Shown: positions 52,730-64,000 of the stretch, piece by piece
Numbering within the stretch: position 1 is the stretch's first letter
Layout of the letters: every line of letters starts with the position of its first letter
Assembly: GCA_014871385.1 (NCBI GenBank)
Contig: CM026425.1
Location: forward strand, 7,355,243-7,419,242
Direction: 5' to 3'
From: Ceratodon purpureus
Lineage: Eukaryota; Streptophyta; Bryopsida; Pseudoditrichales; Ditrichaceae
Length of the DNA stretch: 64,000 nucleotides
Made by a program: the position numbers and the translations under genes
Notes under the pieces: model-generated
Told to the model about the DNA's origin: nothing
Seen by the model: only the letters and a program-made list of their open reading frames with translations
The model's database searches: none

Positions 52730-54391
52730 TTCTGATGAGGTGACAAAACAAATCCATGAGCTGAATTACGTACCAACGATATCAGTGATACTCCGAGACG
52801 AAGTCGCTGCTGAATCAATCGCAGTGGCAGATCCGATTGGGTGTGGAATAGTCTCCCCAAATATTTGGCCTGTATCTATACCTTGTGCTACTACTTGTTC
52901 CACAGTCCACGAATTCGTACAGACAAGATAATTTGTTCAGGAGATTCCCACTTGGGCACTCCATGCCCACAGCTCACTCTCGCATGCAAGGATCTCAAAC
53001 ATGCCTCCGGAGTCTGGCACCTGTTCCGGTAACTTATTCTTCCCTGTTTCATTTGGTACTGTTACTGGTGTGTGTGTGTGTTTTGCATGCTTTGGTGAGT
53101 GTGGGTGTTGGTCACCTTGAATTGCCTCTCAGGTATGTTTGTGTTCATTAATTTAGTATAAGCTCTTCTGCAAAATGTATTTTACCTGTAAGTAATTACC
53201 TGCATTCTGCACAAGCTTCAAGCAGGGTGATCCATGCTCCCCTTTGACCGGTGAGTGCTGGGGGGTACATTTATAGACAAGGGTTACCGGAGGGGTAATT
53301 AACGGCCTCCTGGACTCATTATGGGAGATATTATGCATGATAATTGACTTCGGAAAAAGCAGTTATGCCACAACTCACGTGAGTTGCTTGAGATTGGGCA
53401 GGGAGCAGCCTGGAGTTAACCACCATCAATGTTGACTCGGAATTACAATCTCTTGTCTTCGGTCGAAGATTTTACAGGTAACTAGCAATCACTACGTAAC
53501 CACGTCAGGTCGATTTGCAAGATCTTCCGGTGGAGAGATGTCCAACAGAAAACTACTGTACCGATACAAGGGATTCCGTGGTAAGTTAGTATGACGGTAG
53601 AGATTTCCGATTCATAGGCAGTGGTAGCTGCGTTTCTGAAAATTTTCAACACTAGCACACCAAACGACGTGTGTCTCCAAAAGTTCGCAGAAGTGAGGGC
53701 TTGTACTTTACTCCTCTGCAATGAATTTTGCTTTAAGAAAAGAAAAAAAAAAAAAAAAAAAAAAGAAGTTCGCAGAAGAATATGAGCAAGCACACTTACT
53801 GTACCATTCAGGAGAGAATAGAAATAGATTGTGGTAGGACAAACTATTTCTGGCTGTGACACTTGATAATGGAATGGAACATTACAAATACGGTGATTGG
53901 TGGAATAGAGAATGGCTAGTCTACTAACAAATATAGGGGTCTCCAAAGATTTGTTTTAATGGTTCACCTTTTAATAAAAATAACTCCTTTATTTAATTGA
54001 GAACAAAAATTGAGCTGCTTACCCAGTATTCTATCTGTGGATATTTTATTCAAGAAAATCATTCTTGTAAGCATGCTGCATGGTTTAAAGTTGTGTCATG
54101 TACCTTGATAAGTTTGGAGAGTCTCTTGGACGTCACCAAGGAACAACCATAGAAGAATCTCTAAGAGCGTGTCTTGCTGCATCAGCCGAATCGCCGATAG
54201 TCAGGGGTCAGGTATCCTTACCGATGGATAAATTCCAAATTCCATGCATCGAGGAGCTGATTTCGCCATTCAGATACTGGCCTGAGCTGCGATCACTGTT
54301 ACTACCGTCCTATCCGTGCACGTCAGAGTGTTCTCCTCAATGTCATCGTTTCAAAACTTCACTGCTCAGTGCTCACTATTTAAATATGTGA
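52730..54391. other. Possible unrecognised gene or decayed exons, strand unclear
   Basis: Several splice-bounded open patches exist. Plus strand: 52941-53029 before GTAACT (containing TWALHAHSSLSHARISNMPP), 53509-53579 between CGTCAG and GTAAGT, and 54107-54391 (containing GTTIEESLRACLAASAESPI). Minus strand: 52930-52785 (VEQVVAQGIDTGQIFGETIP) before GTACGT, then after a TCATCAG acceptor a frame running EWVLEAFGEIYHHNLQMSLH to a stop near 52605. Both strands stay open over the same segment, so I could not choose. No family recognised. A retroposed insert lies within. Confidence 0.3.
53694..53765 (+). mobile_element. Poly(A)-tailed retroposed insert with 13-bp target duplication
   Basis: AAGTTCGCAGAAG is present directly before (53681-53693) and after (53766-53778) a 72-bp insert that starts TGAGGGCTTGTACTTTACTC and ends in a run of more than 20 A. 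Target duplication plus 3' A-tail is the signature of LINE-machinery retroposition: a SINE fragment or a truncated RNA copy. Confidence 0.8.
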
Positions 54392-54922
54392 ATTTCATGT
54401 CATGGAGGACTTAAATTCGAAACAACAATCAGGCATAACAGTTTCTTTTGAGCCTCTGAAACTCTTGAAAACAATTGAGTACAGTTGGTAATTAACCTCA
54501 TTACCGCTGCAGACAGACAGCAGTTACTGAATTACATTGAGAAAAAAATCTTGAACTCTGAATATTACAAATAATTGAATGCCGAAGCAAAGTAATTTAC
54601 ATACTAAGACGAATCTTCTAGGATAAGGGAAGCACGAGCAACGCAGTAACTATGTGCTTCCAAAAATTTGGTCGTCTCTACAGTTTAATAATGTCTCTGA
54701 GCGACTACAACTGGAGAGCTAATACTAAAAGGTATTCTGATTGTGTAGAAGTGGGTTTAAGCTTTCAAATGAACTGCATCTGATTGACTGTGATTTACAC
54801 ATCAGACCAACAAATGGGTGCTAATTCCCTTGAGAGCATCGATCTACCGGAACAAAACCTACAGGCCTGTCGGCTGATGGAAGATAACACAAAGCATAAA
54901 TACATTGAGATTCACAGAATAA
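54392..54922. other. Probable 3' UTR of first SBP-box gene
   Basis: Lies directly downstream of the SBP stop codon on its strand. No other feature seen. Confidence 0.5.
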
Positions 54923-57461
54923 TCACATGAGCTGCTGACTGGTAAAAATGGAAGACTCGAAAGGACGAAGAGAGCTGAACCCGTTGTACTGCCCACCGGA
55001 CACCGACACCCCAGAGTGTACTCCGTTGCTCAGAGAACCAGAGGGTCCATGATGTGCCCCAATTGAAGGCATCTGCATCAGATCCATGGTCGGCCGACCG
55101 TCGTGAGACCCGCCGTAGCCTGACCTCAGGGTTTCCAGGCCCTGACCGCCTCCGACTAGGCCAAGCATCGGGTTCGGCTCTTCGTACCTTCCTAACCCGC
55201 CCAACATGTTGCCATTGCCGCAAGCTTGGCGTTGATAAGTCCCGTTACCAGTAGCAGTCAGCCCACAATTCAGTGCCACAGAGTCAAGACCCCCCGATTG
55301 GACCGAGAACTGCGTGTCGAATTGCTGTTGGGCACTCGTCGTTGATGACCCTCCGGAAGGGAGTCGCAGGTGATGAGCGAACCGAGATCCTCGGCTGCTG
55401 CTATCACTGCTGCTGGCCACCAACTGCTCCAGCATTGAGTCCGCGGCCTGCGAGGAGCCAGCAGACATTGGAGTCGGAGCACCTTGGGATCGGGGAGAGG
55501 CCCACGACTGCGATGACAGAAGAGAGAGAGCACGGCCAGAATCTATCATTCCAGACACGCTGGATAGGGCTTGGGAGCAGGAGCCAAGACGGCTTTGTTC
55601 CAGACTGCCAAGCACCCCTCCCGTGGAAGAGGACAGTGATAGACCCTGACCGAGTGGACCCAAGGGTCCCTCAAGGAAGTGATGACCACCCAGATGCAGG
55701 CCTGAGTATGATTTCGAAGTAGTCATTGGAGTCTTGAGATTCTGCAACAGTATGAGCAGTCAGTTAGATCTCGGGCGATAATGCAATGGCATAAACTTGT
55801 TACCTTCGTCACAATCTAATATTCCATCCTGGAGATTACAGCTAGTGCAAGCCGGCTAAATGGAAGGCTAAGCATACCTATTATACGTGGAAATGACAGA
55901 GATGAAACTGACCTCAAGTTGAAATGTAGGAATGCTGTCATTCCTGCCCTTGGTGACAGTCCAAGGAGTTGAGCGCGTTAGGCTATGGCCGTATCCATGA
56001 AGCCCATAGTCGAGTACTGAACCCCTGTGAGGATGCAAGAAGCTTGACGGCTTGCTGTCTTCTGAACCACAAGCACAAAGAGCAGCTTGTTACAAAATAA
56101 GATATCAAACATCACTTCGAGCATGCCACTCCAACAGCAGCAGAAGAACCATTCAATATGCTAGAACGTAACGTGGAATTAGTATCAACCTGGAAAGTAA
56201 AAGGACGCGCTACCAATGGAGGGCGTTGAAAGCTCTGTGTGCAGGAACGAATTGCCAAGACCAAAAAGAGAATGTGTCTCTGTGTGAGGCTTCCGTCGCC
56301 GTTCGTTATGCCCTGCGAGTCTTCTGCGACAGCTACGTTTACCTTCGTCGAACTCTTTAAGAACATGAAATCTGCAACACCAGAAACCGTTATCAAAAGC
56401 CGGAAACTAGACTGTAAGGTGAAACCACTGGGGGGGATTATGGCTCAAGAAGCCGGGACTTTGCCAAAGATCTTGATATTTGCACACCTGGACACTGATC
56501 AACATCTCCTGTTGAACACCATTTATAGATTTTGAAAGCACTCAAAAAAAGAATCACAACCGTGAAACAAATCCGAATCTAAACAGTGGTTGTCAGAAAA
56601 GCACCTTGAACACTGCTGGCAGAAACGCTGCTCTATTCCACCTGCGATTGCTTTCGGCGCCTTCGAGTGCATCTCGCACACCTTGTGACGCTTATGATAG
56701 TCCTTGCACCCGCTCAGATCGGCCTTGCAACCCTCCACTTGACAACGCGGAATCTGTGTGCTCGGTGACAAGGGGCGCTGCTTCTTTCCTGGAGGCGAGC
56801 GTGCAGGAGAACAGGCTTTGGCCCGCGCTGCCCCAGCAGGATCTTCAAAGTACGTCCTACGTCCGAGCTTCAAACTAACGTTCTGACAGTCGCCTCCGCC
56901 ACTCATCACACTACTACCATCGCTAAGGCCCCCGGCTGGCGGTGCGCGGTCCACTTCTCCTCGTGGATTCTCTTCATTTTCCTGAGATAAAGACCGCCCA
57001 AGAGAGAAGAAAAAACTATCACCCTGACCACTTCGAGTGGCTGGCGTGCCCAACACAACTTGCTCCGCTCCATTCTCATCTGGCTCATCTTTCACTAAAG
57101 TAGAGGCAACTGAGATCCTATCCCCTCCGCCGGCGGCCACACCGGGAATACCAGACGAAATCGAAGTTCCTGAAGGCGTGCTACTCCCTGATGGATGGTG
57201 ATGAGAGAATCCGCCAGATTTCGACGCTCCCGCAGAGCTCGCAAAGGTCACTGCGCTGCAAGCCGCAGAGGACCATTCATTGCTCTGCATCCGCAGCTGA
57301 CCCTCTCCTTGCCGGCTGGAGTAGTTTACAGCCGGTTCCTCCCATTCCCAAGAGTCCGTCCCATTCTCCAGCTCCCAGTTTGTAGTGGACCAACATTCAG
57401 GAGCCTGGATACCTGAGCCGATGCCAGAATACACGAGGTTGCTCTTCAATGCCATCGCCAT
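54923..57461 (-). CDS. SBP-box (SQUAMOSA promoter-binding-like) transcription factor, copy A
   Basis: Nuclear DNA-binding factor recognising GTAC-core sites; plant SBP/SPL genes control phase change and development, many under miR156. Four exons: 57461-56605, 56371-56214, 56061-55913, 55741-54923; phases agree; 660 aa. Exon 1 encodes a Ser/Gly-rich acidic N terminus, then the start of the SBP domain ([45 protein letters not shown]). Exon 2 completes it ([28 protein letters not shown]): both zinc sites and the overlapping bipartite nuclear signal are intact. The conserved intron splits the domain inside the SRF arginine codon. Exon 4 is Ser/Gln-rich and carries the ALSLLS-encoding miR156 site. 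The start is the first of two near ATGs (57461, 57455). Confidence 0.95.
55514..55533 (-). promoter_or_regulatory. miR156 target site in SBP copy A
   Basis: The minus-strand mRNA contains GUGCUCUCUCUCUUCUGUCA, fully complementary to the miR156 form TGACAGAAGAGAGAGAGCAC. It encodes ALSLLS in the last exon, the usual position and codons for miR156 control of SBP genes (established). Confidence 0.93.
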
Positions 57462-60400
57462 ATCTATCCAACTTATCCACAGATGCTCGACTTACTACAG
57501 TAGAAAACAGAACTCCTCCTAGGGTTACTCCCGCGTCAGCCGTTCCTCGTCGATGCAGACGTCGTCCACATTAGCTGCCGAGCAGAAACGTCTACACTTA
57601 CGGATAAAAACACCTTCTTCAAACAAAAGAGATGCACCTCGGTGCGACGAGACCACGCACCAACAACACAACCTTCACTAAAACTCTCTAAGATTAAGCG
57701 AATCTCATTCCAGACGCCTTAGAGCACGAGAACAGAGCACCAACCCGCGACGCAGGTGAAAGGCGGAGCACGAGACGGCTTCAAACACAATGGCAACATG
57801 ACCACTCCCGAACTCCGATCCTTCTCACTAACATACAAGAGCGACAGCCAAACTGGCTCCTTCACCGCCCTCCAACGATCGGCACACTCATAGCACTCGG
57901 CCCACTTCCACAAAATCAAACCATACTCCCACAACCACCACCAATTCAACTAACGCAGATCACTACAGACAAACCCAGCTGCAAAAATATGCTCTCAAGA
58001 GCGCCTCCGAATGATCCACCAAGCTCTCCAGATTCCAAACTCTGATCACCCATGTGAAGCAATATCACAGATAATCCCTCGCATAGTACAAAAAACACTC
58101 TCTAGTGGACGCACGCACACTACAGGACTCGCCCAGGAAATACGCACAGGTGGCCCTCAAGGTGAAGGTTTGGTGGCGCACAAGCTATGCAAATCGCGGC
58201 CAACACAGCAAATCCGCCAAACAGGCACCTCCGAGAGCTCTCGGCTCGGACACGGAAAAGATGCTGAGGCCGCAGGAAAGTGAGGAGCTAATAAGCAGGC
58301 GCGTCGCAGAACAAGGGGGTGATGGTGATGGCGTCCCACTCCTGCAGCAATAAAAACTAAAGAAAAACTCCGGGCCTCTCACATCCACTCTAGCTGCGTC
58401 AGGGCAGGAGGTGCATCCGCGCATTAAAAGCAGCAAAGATACTTGGCTTACTATAAGCGGAGCCCAAATCGGTCGAAAATCATAAACTATGCGGCTTCCT
58501 CGTCAAACCATGGCCACCCTGCGATGGCATCCGTTATATTATTTTTTTACCTCGCCGCATTCTCGTCCCGGCGGGTGGGTCCGCCACTTCGATTCATCTC
58601 TTCGTCTCCAGCTTCTGCGGCTTCTCCTTCGCGAATCTTACTTTCCGCTGCGAGTAACATCACAGCAAACTCGTGCCGTTGGAAGCTGCAGGCTGACGTT
58701 GCTGCGGCAATGACATCACCTCGGTGTAAAATTATCATTATTATGAGTTTTTAATACACTGGTTATGATTCTGTGGTGTTGAGAATCTCCAGGGTTATTT
58801 GTGAAATTCACCCAGTGGGTAGTGGTTTTGTTTCAACAAATGGGATTCCGAGATGAAAGTATATTGGTGGTGAAACATTCCTTTTTATTGAAGTGCGTGC
58901 CGGGGAGCCTCGATACAAAAGTGGGGAGATCATGGGTGAGAAAAGGGTGGAGATTACAAGTGATGAGAACATTTTCCACCTTCTGTTGACCCTGTGCCAG
59001 CGAGAGAATAAGAATAAAATAATTGCGTGCTGACTACCCATGCGTCGCGTATCTCTGAAAGCAAATCTGCGACGCATGTGCTTTGCGAGGCTCCGTACGC
59101 CATCTCCACAGCGCTAACCGCACACAGGGATAATCTTAATTAGCAGGTGGATTTCGTAACGATTTAGAACCGGGTTATCCAAGTGGGAAGGTTTAAGGGA
59201 GAGATCATTCCCCGGCTTCCAGGGCTCGGCCACCTCGGTCCTGTTGCACGAAGGTTCTGGTGCACGTCTGTTGTGGATTACAACCCCGGCCAGGACCACA
59301 GCATAAGTCCAGCCCCTTCTGGACGTTGCTTTTCTCCATGGACCAACCATGGTGGTAAATTTAAGCAGGAACGTGCTGTTGAAAGTTGAGATCAGGGATT
59401 CCACTGTTGTGTTGGGAGCTTGGGATGCTGAAATGTCATCTGTGGATTGAGCCATGGCCTTCGTATTTTCCACCTGGTTGATGCCACGTTTTCTGGGGGT
59501 ACAGGTCAAGTACAGTTTGTTCAAACGGGTCGTCTTCGGTTGGGACTTGACACAAGATTGTCAACTTCCTTCAGGAAGAAAACTTACAGGCACGTTAAAA
59601 TGGAGCACTGGAGATTTAGAGGTAGAGCTAATGCGGAATGCATTCGACACTCTTCCTCCCACGATGGAGACACAAGTAAGAGTAATCATGTAGTGAAGCC
59701 AGTGGAAATTTGTCTATGAGCAGGGTCCTGATTGTCACGGCTGATGGCATAAGTTGCTTGCCCAAGAAAACTCTTCCCGAACGCTAAGGTTGGGTAGCGT
59801 TAAAGCGAACAGGCACACAAAACTGATCAGTAGACCCTGACAACATTTGACTCGCATCCTCCAACTTTCAGTATTCATGGGGAAGCAACCCACCAATGGC
59901 ATCCAAGCCTTAAGAATTCTTGAAAGAATATTAGTGGTTGGTTAAGAGCATTCTCATGAGTGGAAATTAGTACCACATAAATTGTATGTGGGAGAACCTA
60001 GTTATCAAAGTGGATGTTGATGTACTTTTCATTCTCAAAAATTGGAGAAATTTCAGTATTGGATAATAAATCATAGAAGATATTTGCATTTCCCACAAAA
60101 ACTAACTACCGATTTAGGACAGTAGCACCCTGTAAATGACTGGTCCCAACATAGTGTGGGTAGCTTATGTTATAATAATAAGGTACTAAACAACAGGTCC
60201 CAAAACAATTGACCAACATGATCTCATGTGATGACTACAGACCCCAACTCCGGGATTAATACACCTACTGGCATAGCGCTCTTAGTAACGTTAAAAACAA
60301 AATACACAAGAAATTAATAAGCAAACATGGCCAAGATTAGTTGATCAGGGCTCCCAGTCTCGCTAATAAGACGCATCATGCCGCAACTGGATTGGCAAGC

Positions 60401-61173
60401 TTCATGCCACCGCCTGCACCGTGCAGTTGGCAGCTTAGCTGCTCCACCATCACAATGCAAGTACCTGACTGACAGCCAGCAGCAGCAATCACAAGTGACT
60501 GCTCAACATCTGATGCAGATTTCAAACCCAGTCAAATAGGAGCAGCAACGGATCCCAGGATGCGAAACGCAAGCTCACGATACCGTATAGGACAGCCATT
60601 ACTGAGTACCTAAAGTATGACCCATGAACACCGCAAAATAAAACATTACTAATATCAAGACGGAAAGAACTTCAACATATGTTATTCCACCGAATATGCT
60701 TGACAATAAGAGATTGAAAAAAATCGTTTATATTCAAAATCTGATATTCGCAGCAATCAGAATCGCTGAATACAAATGCACAATTTCAATCATAAATACA
60801 CAATATTTTCTGAACCCATCGGCCCAACAGAGTTCTGTATACTCCTATCGCACCGCCTGCACCGCCCGGAGCGACTCAAGTTCGATTAATCATATCACAA
60901 AAACGACATAGCAGCCTCAAAAATTAACCCGACGTCTAGCCACTACCACCTCCGCACAGGCAGCCTCTGACTAACCCAAAAGTGCTCTCCAGTATCCCAG
61001 AAATACTTACACCGGATTCTACATCCGCACCACTGCCATCCAGTGATGCAAAAACTACTCCTACACCCTGGGTTCCCATCTAAACCAACACGAGAACCCA
61101 CCACCATCACTCCATCCTGACCAAATTATATCACATTCCACGTTCCGACCACGGAACGCCACAAAGCCTAGCT
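57462..61173. other. Region between the tandem SBP-box genes
   Basis: Expected to hold the promoter and leader of copy A (57.5-58.8 kb) and the 3' UTR of copy B (below 61.17 kb). ATG frames at 58443-58754, 59183-59389, 59447-59719 and 60696-60911 have no motif or splice support. No RNA gene recognised. Confidence 0.5.
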
Positions 61174-64000
61174 TCACTGACTCGTGAAGATCGACGACTC
61201 GAACGGACGCATAGAGCTGAACCCGCCGTACTGCCCAGAATGCACTCCGTTGCTCTGGGCACCATGATGCGCCCCGACCGCAGGCATCTGCATCAGATCG
61301 ATCGTCGGCCGACCTTCGTGAGACCCGCCGAACCCCGACCTCAGGGCTTCCAGCTGCTCCTGGATCGAGTTCGGCTCTTCGTACCTTCCTAACCCGCCCA
61401 ACACGTTGCCGTTGCCGCAACCTTGGCGTTGATGAGTCCCGTTACCAGTGGCAGTCAGCCCACAATTCAGCGCCACAGAGTCAAGACCGGCCCCCGATTG
61501 GACCGAGAACTGTGCGTCGAATTGCTGCTGGGCGCTCGTCGTTGATGACCCTCCCAGCGTCGGGAGTTGCACCTGATTAGCGAACCGAGATCCTCGGCTG
61601 CTGCTATCATTGCTGCTGGCCACCAACTGCTCCAGCGTCGAGTCCGCGGCCTTCGACAGGCCCACGGGCACCGGAGGCGGAGCGCCTGGGAGTGGGCGAG
61701 AGGCCCACGACTGCGATGACAGAAGAGAGAGAGCACGGCCAGAGTCCATCATTCCAGACACGCTGGACAGGGCTTGCGAGCACGAGCCCAGACGGCTCTG
61801 CTCCAGGCTGCCCACGACCCCTCCCGTGGAGGACAGTGATAGACCCTGGCCGAGTGGACCCAAGGGTCCCTCCGGGTACTGATGACCACCCAGATTCATA
61901 CCCGTGGACGTGCTCGGAGCCGGCATCTGCGTCTTCGGATTCTGCAGAAGCATCAGAAGCCGGTCCGCCGTCGGCCGGGATATTGTCGAGAAGATTGACT
62001 GTCTCTCTGTGCTAGCAGCCTGTCATTTGCCACAACCGTTCCATCAGTTTTCAACATTCACCCAATGTCAACACAGCCCCTCCACCAGTAACAGACAAGA
62101 CTTCCCAGGCACTGATCCGACTGACATTGCACTGTGTACCACCACTCTCTCCATCGATACATGTCAGGACAGATACCTGAAGCTGATATGCCAGATTGCT
62201 GTCGTCCCTCCTCATGGAGGTCGACCAGGGGCTCGTCCGCTTCACATCGGAATAAGCGCTCAGTTCATCGTCCAGAGAGGATCCCCTATGACGCTGCAAG
62301 TAGCTCGGTCGTTTGCTGTCTGCGGGGATCACAATGCACCAACCATGTCAGCGAAACCAGGTCGCCATGTGCCACCGGAAGCACACCAAACAATCACAAC
62401 AATGGACCAGCTTTCCAGACCTACTCGACCAACTGAAAGCCATGCCTCGCACATTCGAACCAACATCTCGCGAGACCATGCACAGACCGCGCATCGAGCA
62501 AAACCGGATCTCGTTGGCCAGAATCAACATGATCCAAAAACCTCAGAACAAAAGCAAACTAACCATAGCCAACAATCCCGACCCTAACCGCTCAAGGCCC
62601 AGTGAGCTCAACTACACTTCCCTTTCCCAAACCAATCGGATGAGGGACCGGCCGGTCGGCGAGCACAATCAGACTTGCACACAAGGAATGCTCAAAGACA
62701 TGGCCTCCCCCTCACCCCAACAGACACTTTTAGCAATACTGTCAAACTCCGACATTTCAAAACACCGGCCTTCCACTCACACCATGCTCATCTGCCCAAT
62801 CATGGCCGGTGCGCGCGGCTCACCTAGAAAGTAAAACGGCGCTGAGTCGAACCCCAGTCTGGATGTGTCACCGTACAACGAGGACGAGTTCCGCAGACCG
62901 AACACGGAATGCGTCTCTGGATGCGGCTTCCTCCGCCGCTCGTTGTGACCTGCCAGCCGTCTGCGACAGCTGCGCTTCCCTTCGTCGAACTCAGAAAGTA
63001 CGTGAAACCTGCAGCACCCATCCATGACTCCATGAGTGAGTGCCATTTCAACACCAAGGGACCTCGACGATCTGATGAGGAAACCAAGACTGAACAAGGT
63101 CAAGCCTCTCCAGTGCATTGCTCAACCTACAGCTCCCACCAGACACACTACAGAAGACCAAGACAATGTGCACAGCAGGCCACACCGACGTCCGCACACC
63201 GACAGATACACAGCATCCAAACACCGTGCCAAAACCAAACCACGCAGGTTCTCACAGCCAATCACCTCGAACATTGCTGGCAAAAGCGCTGCTCTATTCC
63301 CCCTGCGATTGCCTTGGGCGCCTTCGAGTGCATCTCGCACACCTTGTGACGCTTGTGGTAGTCCTTGCACCCGCTCAGATCCGCCTTGCACCCCTCCACC
63401 TGACACCGCGCCACCTGCGTGCTCGTCGACATCACGCGCGGCTTCTTCGCCGGAGGCGACCCTGCGCTGCCTGCCGGACTGCCGCTCTTCGCCTGCCCTT
63501 GCCCCTGCCCTCCCGCCGCGCAGTCCTTGAAGTACGTCCGCCGCCCCAGCTTCAGCCCGATGTTCAGCGAATCGCCTCCGCCGCTCACCACGCTGCTGCC
63601 ATTGCTCTGCCCGCCACTCCGCCTCCCGCTCTCGTCCCGCTCCGGCGACGCCTCCGCGCTCCCTCGCGACCGGCCTCCCCCCAGGTTGAAGAACAGCCCG
63701 TTCGTCCCGTTGCCCAGCGTCGCCGGCGTGCCCATCGCTGTCTGCTCGTCCGGCTCGTTCTTCACCAGCGCGCCGGGCTCGCCCCCACTGCTGCTGCTGC
63801 CCCTGCCGGCGCCCACGCCGGGGATGCCCGACGACACCGACGTCCCTGATGGCGTGCTGCTCCCCGACGCCAGCCCGATGGACACATCATCCGTCCCCGA
63901 CCCGCCCCCGGCCGACGTCGCCAGCGTCACCGCGCTGCACCCCGCGCTCCCCCACTCCGCGCTCGGTAGCCGCTGCTGCCCCTCGCCCTGCCGCGGGTAC
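61174..64000 (-). CDS. SBP-box transcription factor, copy B (5' end outside window)
   Basis: Paralogue of the neighbouring SBP gene, same strand and same exon plan: >64000-63266, 63008-62824, 62319-62177, 61941-61174. SBP domain is complete across exons 1-2 ([20 protein letters not shown] ... [26 protein letters not shown]) with the intron in the same arginine codon. Exon 4 (255 aa) keeps [20 protein letters not shown], the ALSLLS miR156 block, [18 protein letters not shown] and a C terminus ending FESSIFTSQ, all matching copy A. The visible N-terminal part (RQGEGQ ... EW ... CSAVT) aligns with copy A, so about 130 N-terminal codons should lie beyond the window end. Exon 1 is strikingly GC-rich compared with copy A. 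Confidence 0.94.
61717..61736 (-). promoter_or_regulatory. miR156 target site in SBP copy B
   Basis: Identical 20-base site to that of copy A, in the same codons (ALSLLS) of the last exon. Full complementarity to TGACAGAAGAGAGAGAGCAC. Confidence 0.93.

Noticed and set aside
53482-53946. 154-codon minus-strand frame
   Set aside because: It reads through the poly(A) insert as a phenylalanine run, so the frame is an accident of the retroposed sequence.
59183-59719. Overlapping plus-strand ATG frames between SBP genes
   Set aside because: No motifs, no consistent splice sites, and two frames overlap with equal quality.
63118-63849. 243-codon plus-strand frame
   Set aside because: Shadow of the GC-rich exon 1 of SBP copy B on the opposite strand.

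Overview
The window looks like a stretch of land-plant nuclear genome. The genes are split by many short GT-AG introns, the intergenic DNA is very AT-rich, and plant-type families are present: SBP-box factors with miR156 sites, a YYV(E)SPS-type LEA_2 protein, a plant-clade GH28 protein and a TOM6-type protein. Gene density, intron sizes and the SBP/miR156 arrangement suggest a bryophyte, most likely a moss. That placement is an inference and no single sequence proves it. All gene models were joined by hand from frame continuity, splice dinucleotides and known family motifs.

Layout. 0.3-4.5 kb (-): glutathione reductase, 16 coding exons, 497 aa. It is head-to-head with 6.0-10.5 kb (+): RNA polymerase III subunit RPC3/C82, 14 exons, 585 aa. 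12.1-14.8 kb holds a GC-rich foldback element and a 589-bp Harbinger-type element with TAA target duplications. 15.8-22.7 kb (+): an LRRC40-type leucine-rich-repeat protein, 21 exons, 606 aa. It converges on 23.5-25.3 kb (-): a LEA_2 single-pass membrane protein, 3 exons, 364 aa. 26.3-31.9 kb is AT-rich and repeat-bearing, including a near-perfect 131-bp CACTA-type palindrome. 32.0-33.7 kb (+): a VIT/CCC1-family membrane transporter, 313 aa. 34.8-37.4 kb (+): a GH28 polygalacturonase-like protein, 474 aa. 39.0-40.8 kb (-): a very small single-pass membrane protein with a phase-0 intron. 41-47 kb is an AT-rich desert holding a TOM6-type ORF (44.1-44.3 kb, -). 46.97-49.29 kb is a Mutator-like element with 9-bp target duplications and zinc-finger coding remnants. 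50.7-54.4 kb holds unresolved small ORFs and possible exons, one copy of a dispersed repeat and a poly(A)-tailed retroposed insert. 54.9-57.5 kb and 61.2->64 kb (both -): two tandem paralogous SBP-box transcription factors, each with a miR156 site in the last exon; the second runs off the window.

How the genes relate. Most neighbours are unrelated housekeeping genes: redox, Pol III transcription, mitochondrial import and cell wall. The clearest functional unit is the SBP pair under shared miR156 control. The clearest regulatory arrangement is the compact divergent promoter between glutathione reductase and RPC3. No unknown multi-gene system is evident. The least explained parts are the Mutator-like element cargo, the 52.7-54.4 kb exon-like patches and the 42 kb coding remnant.
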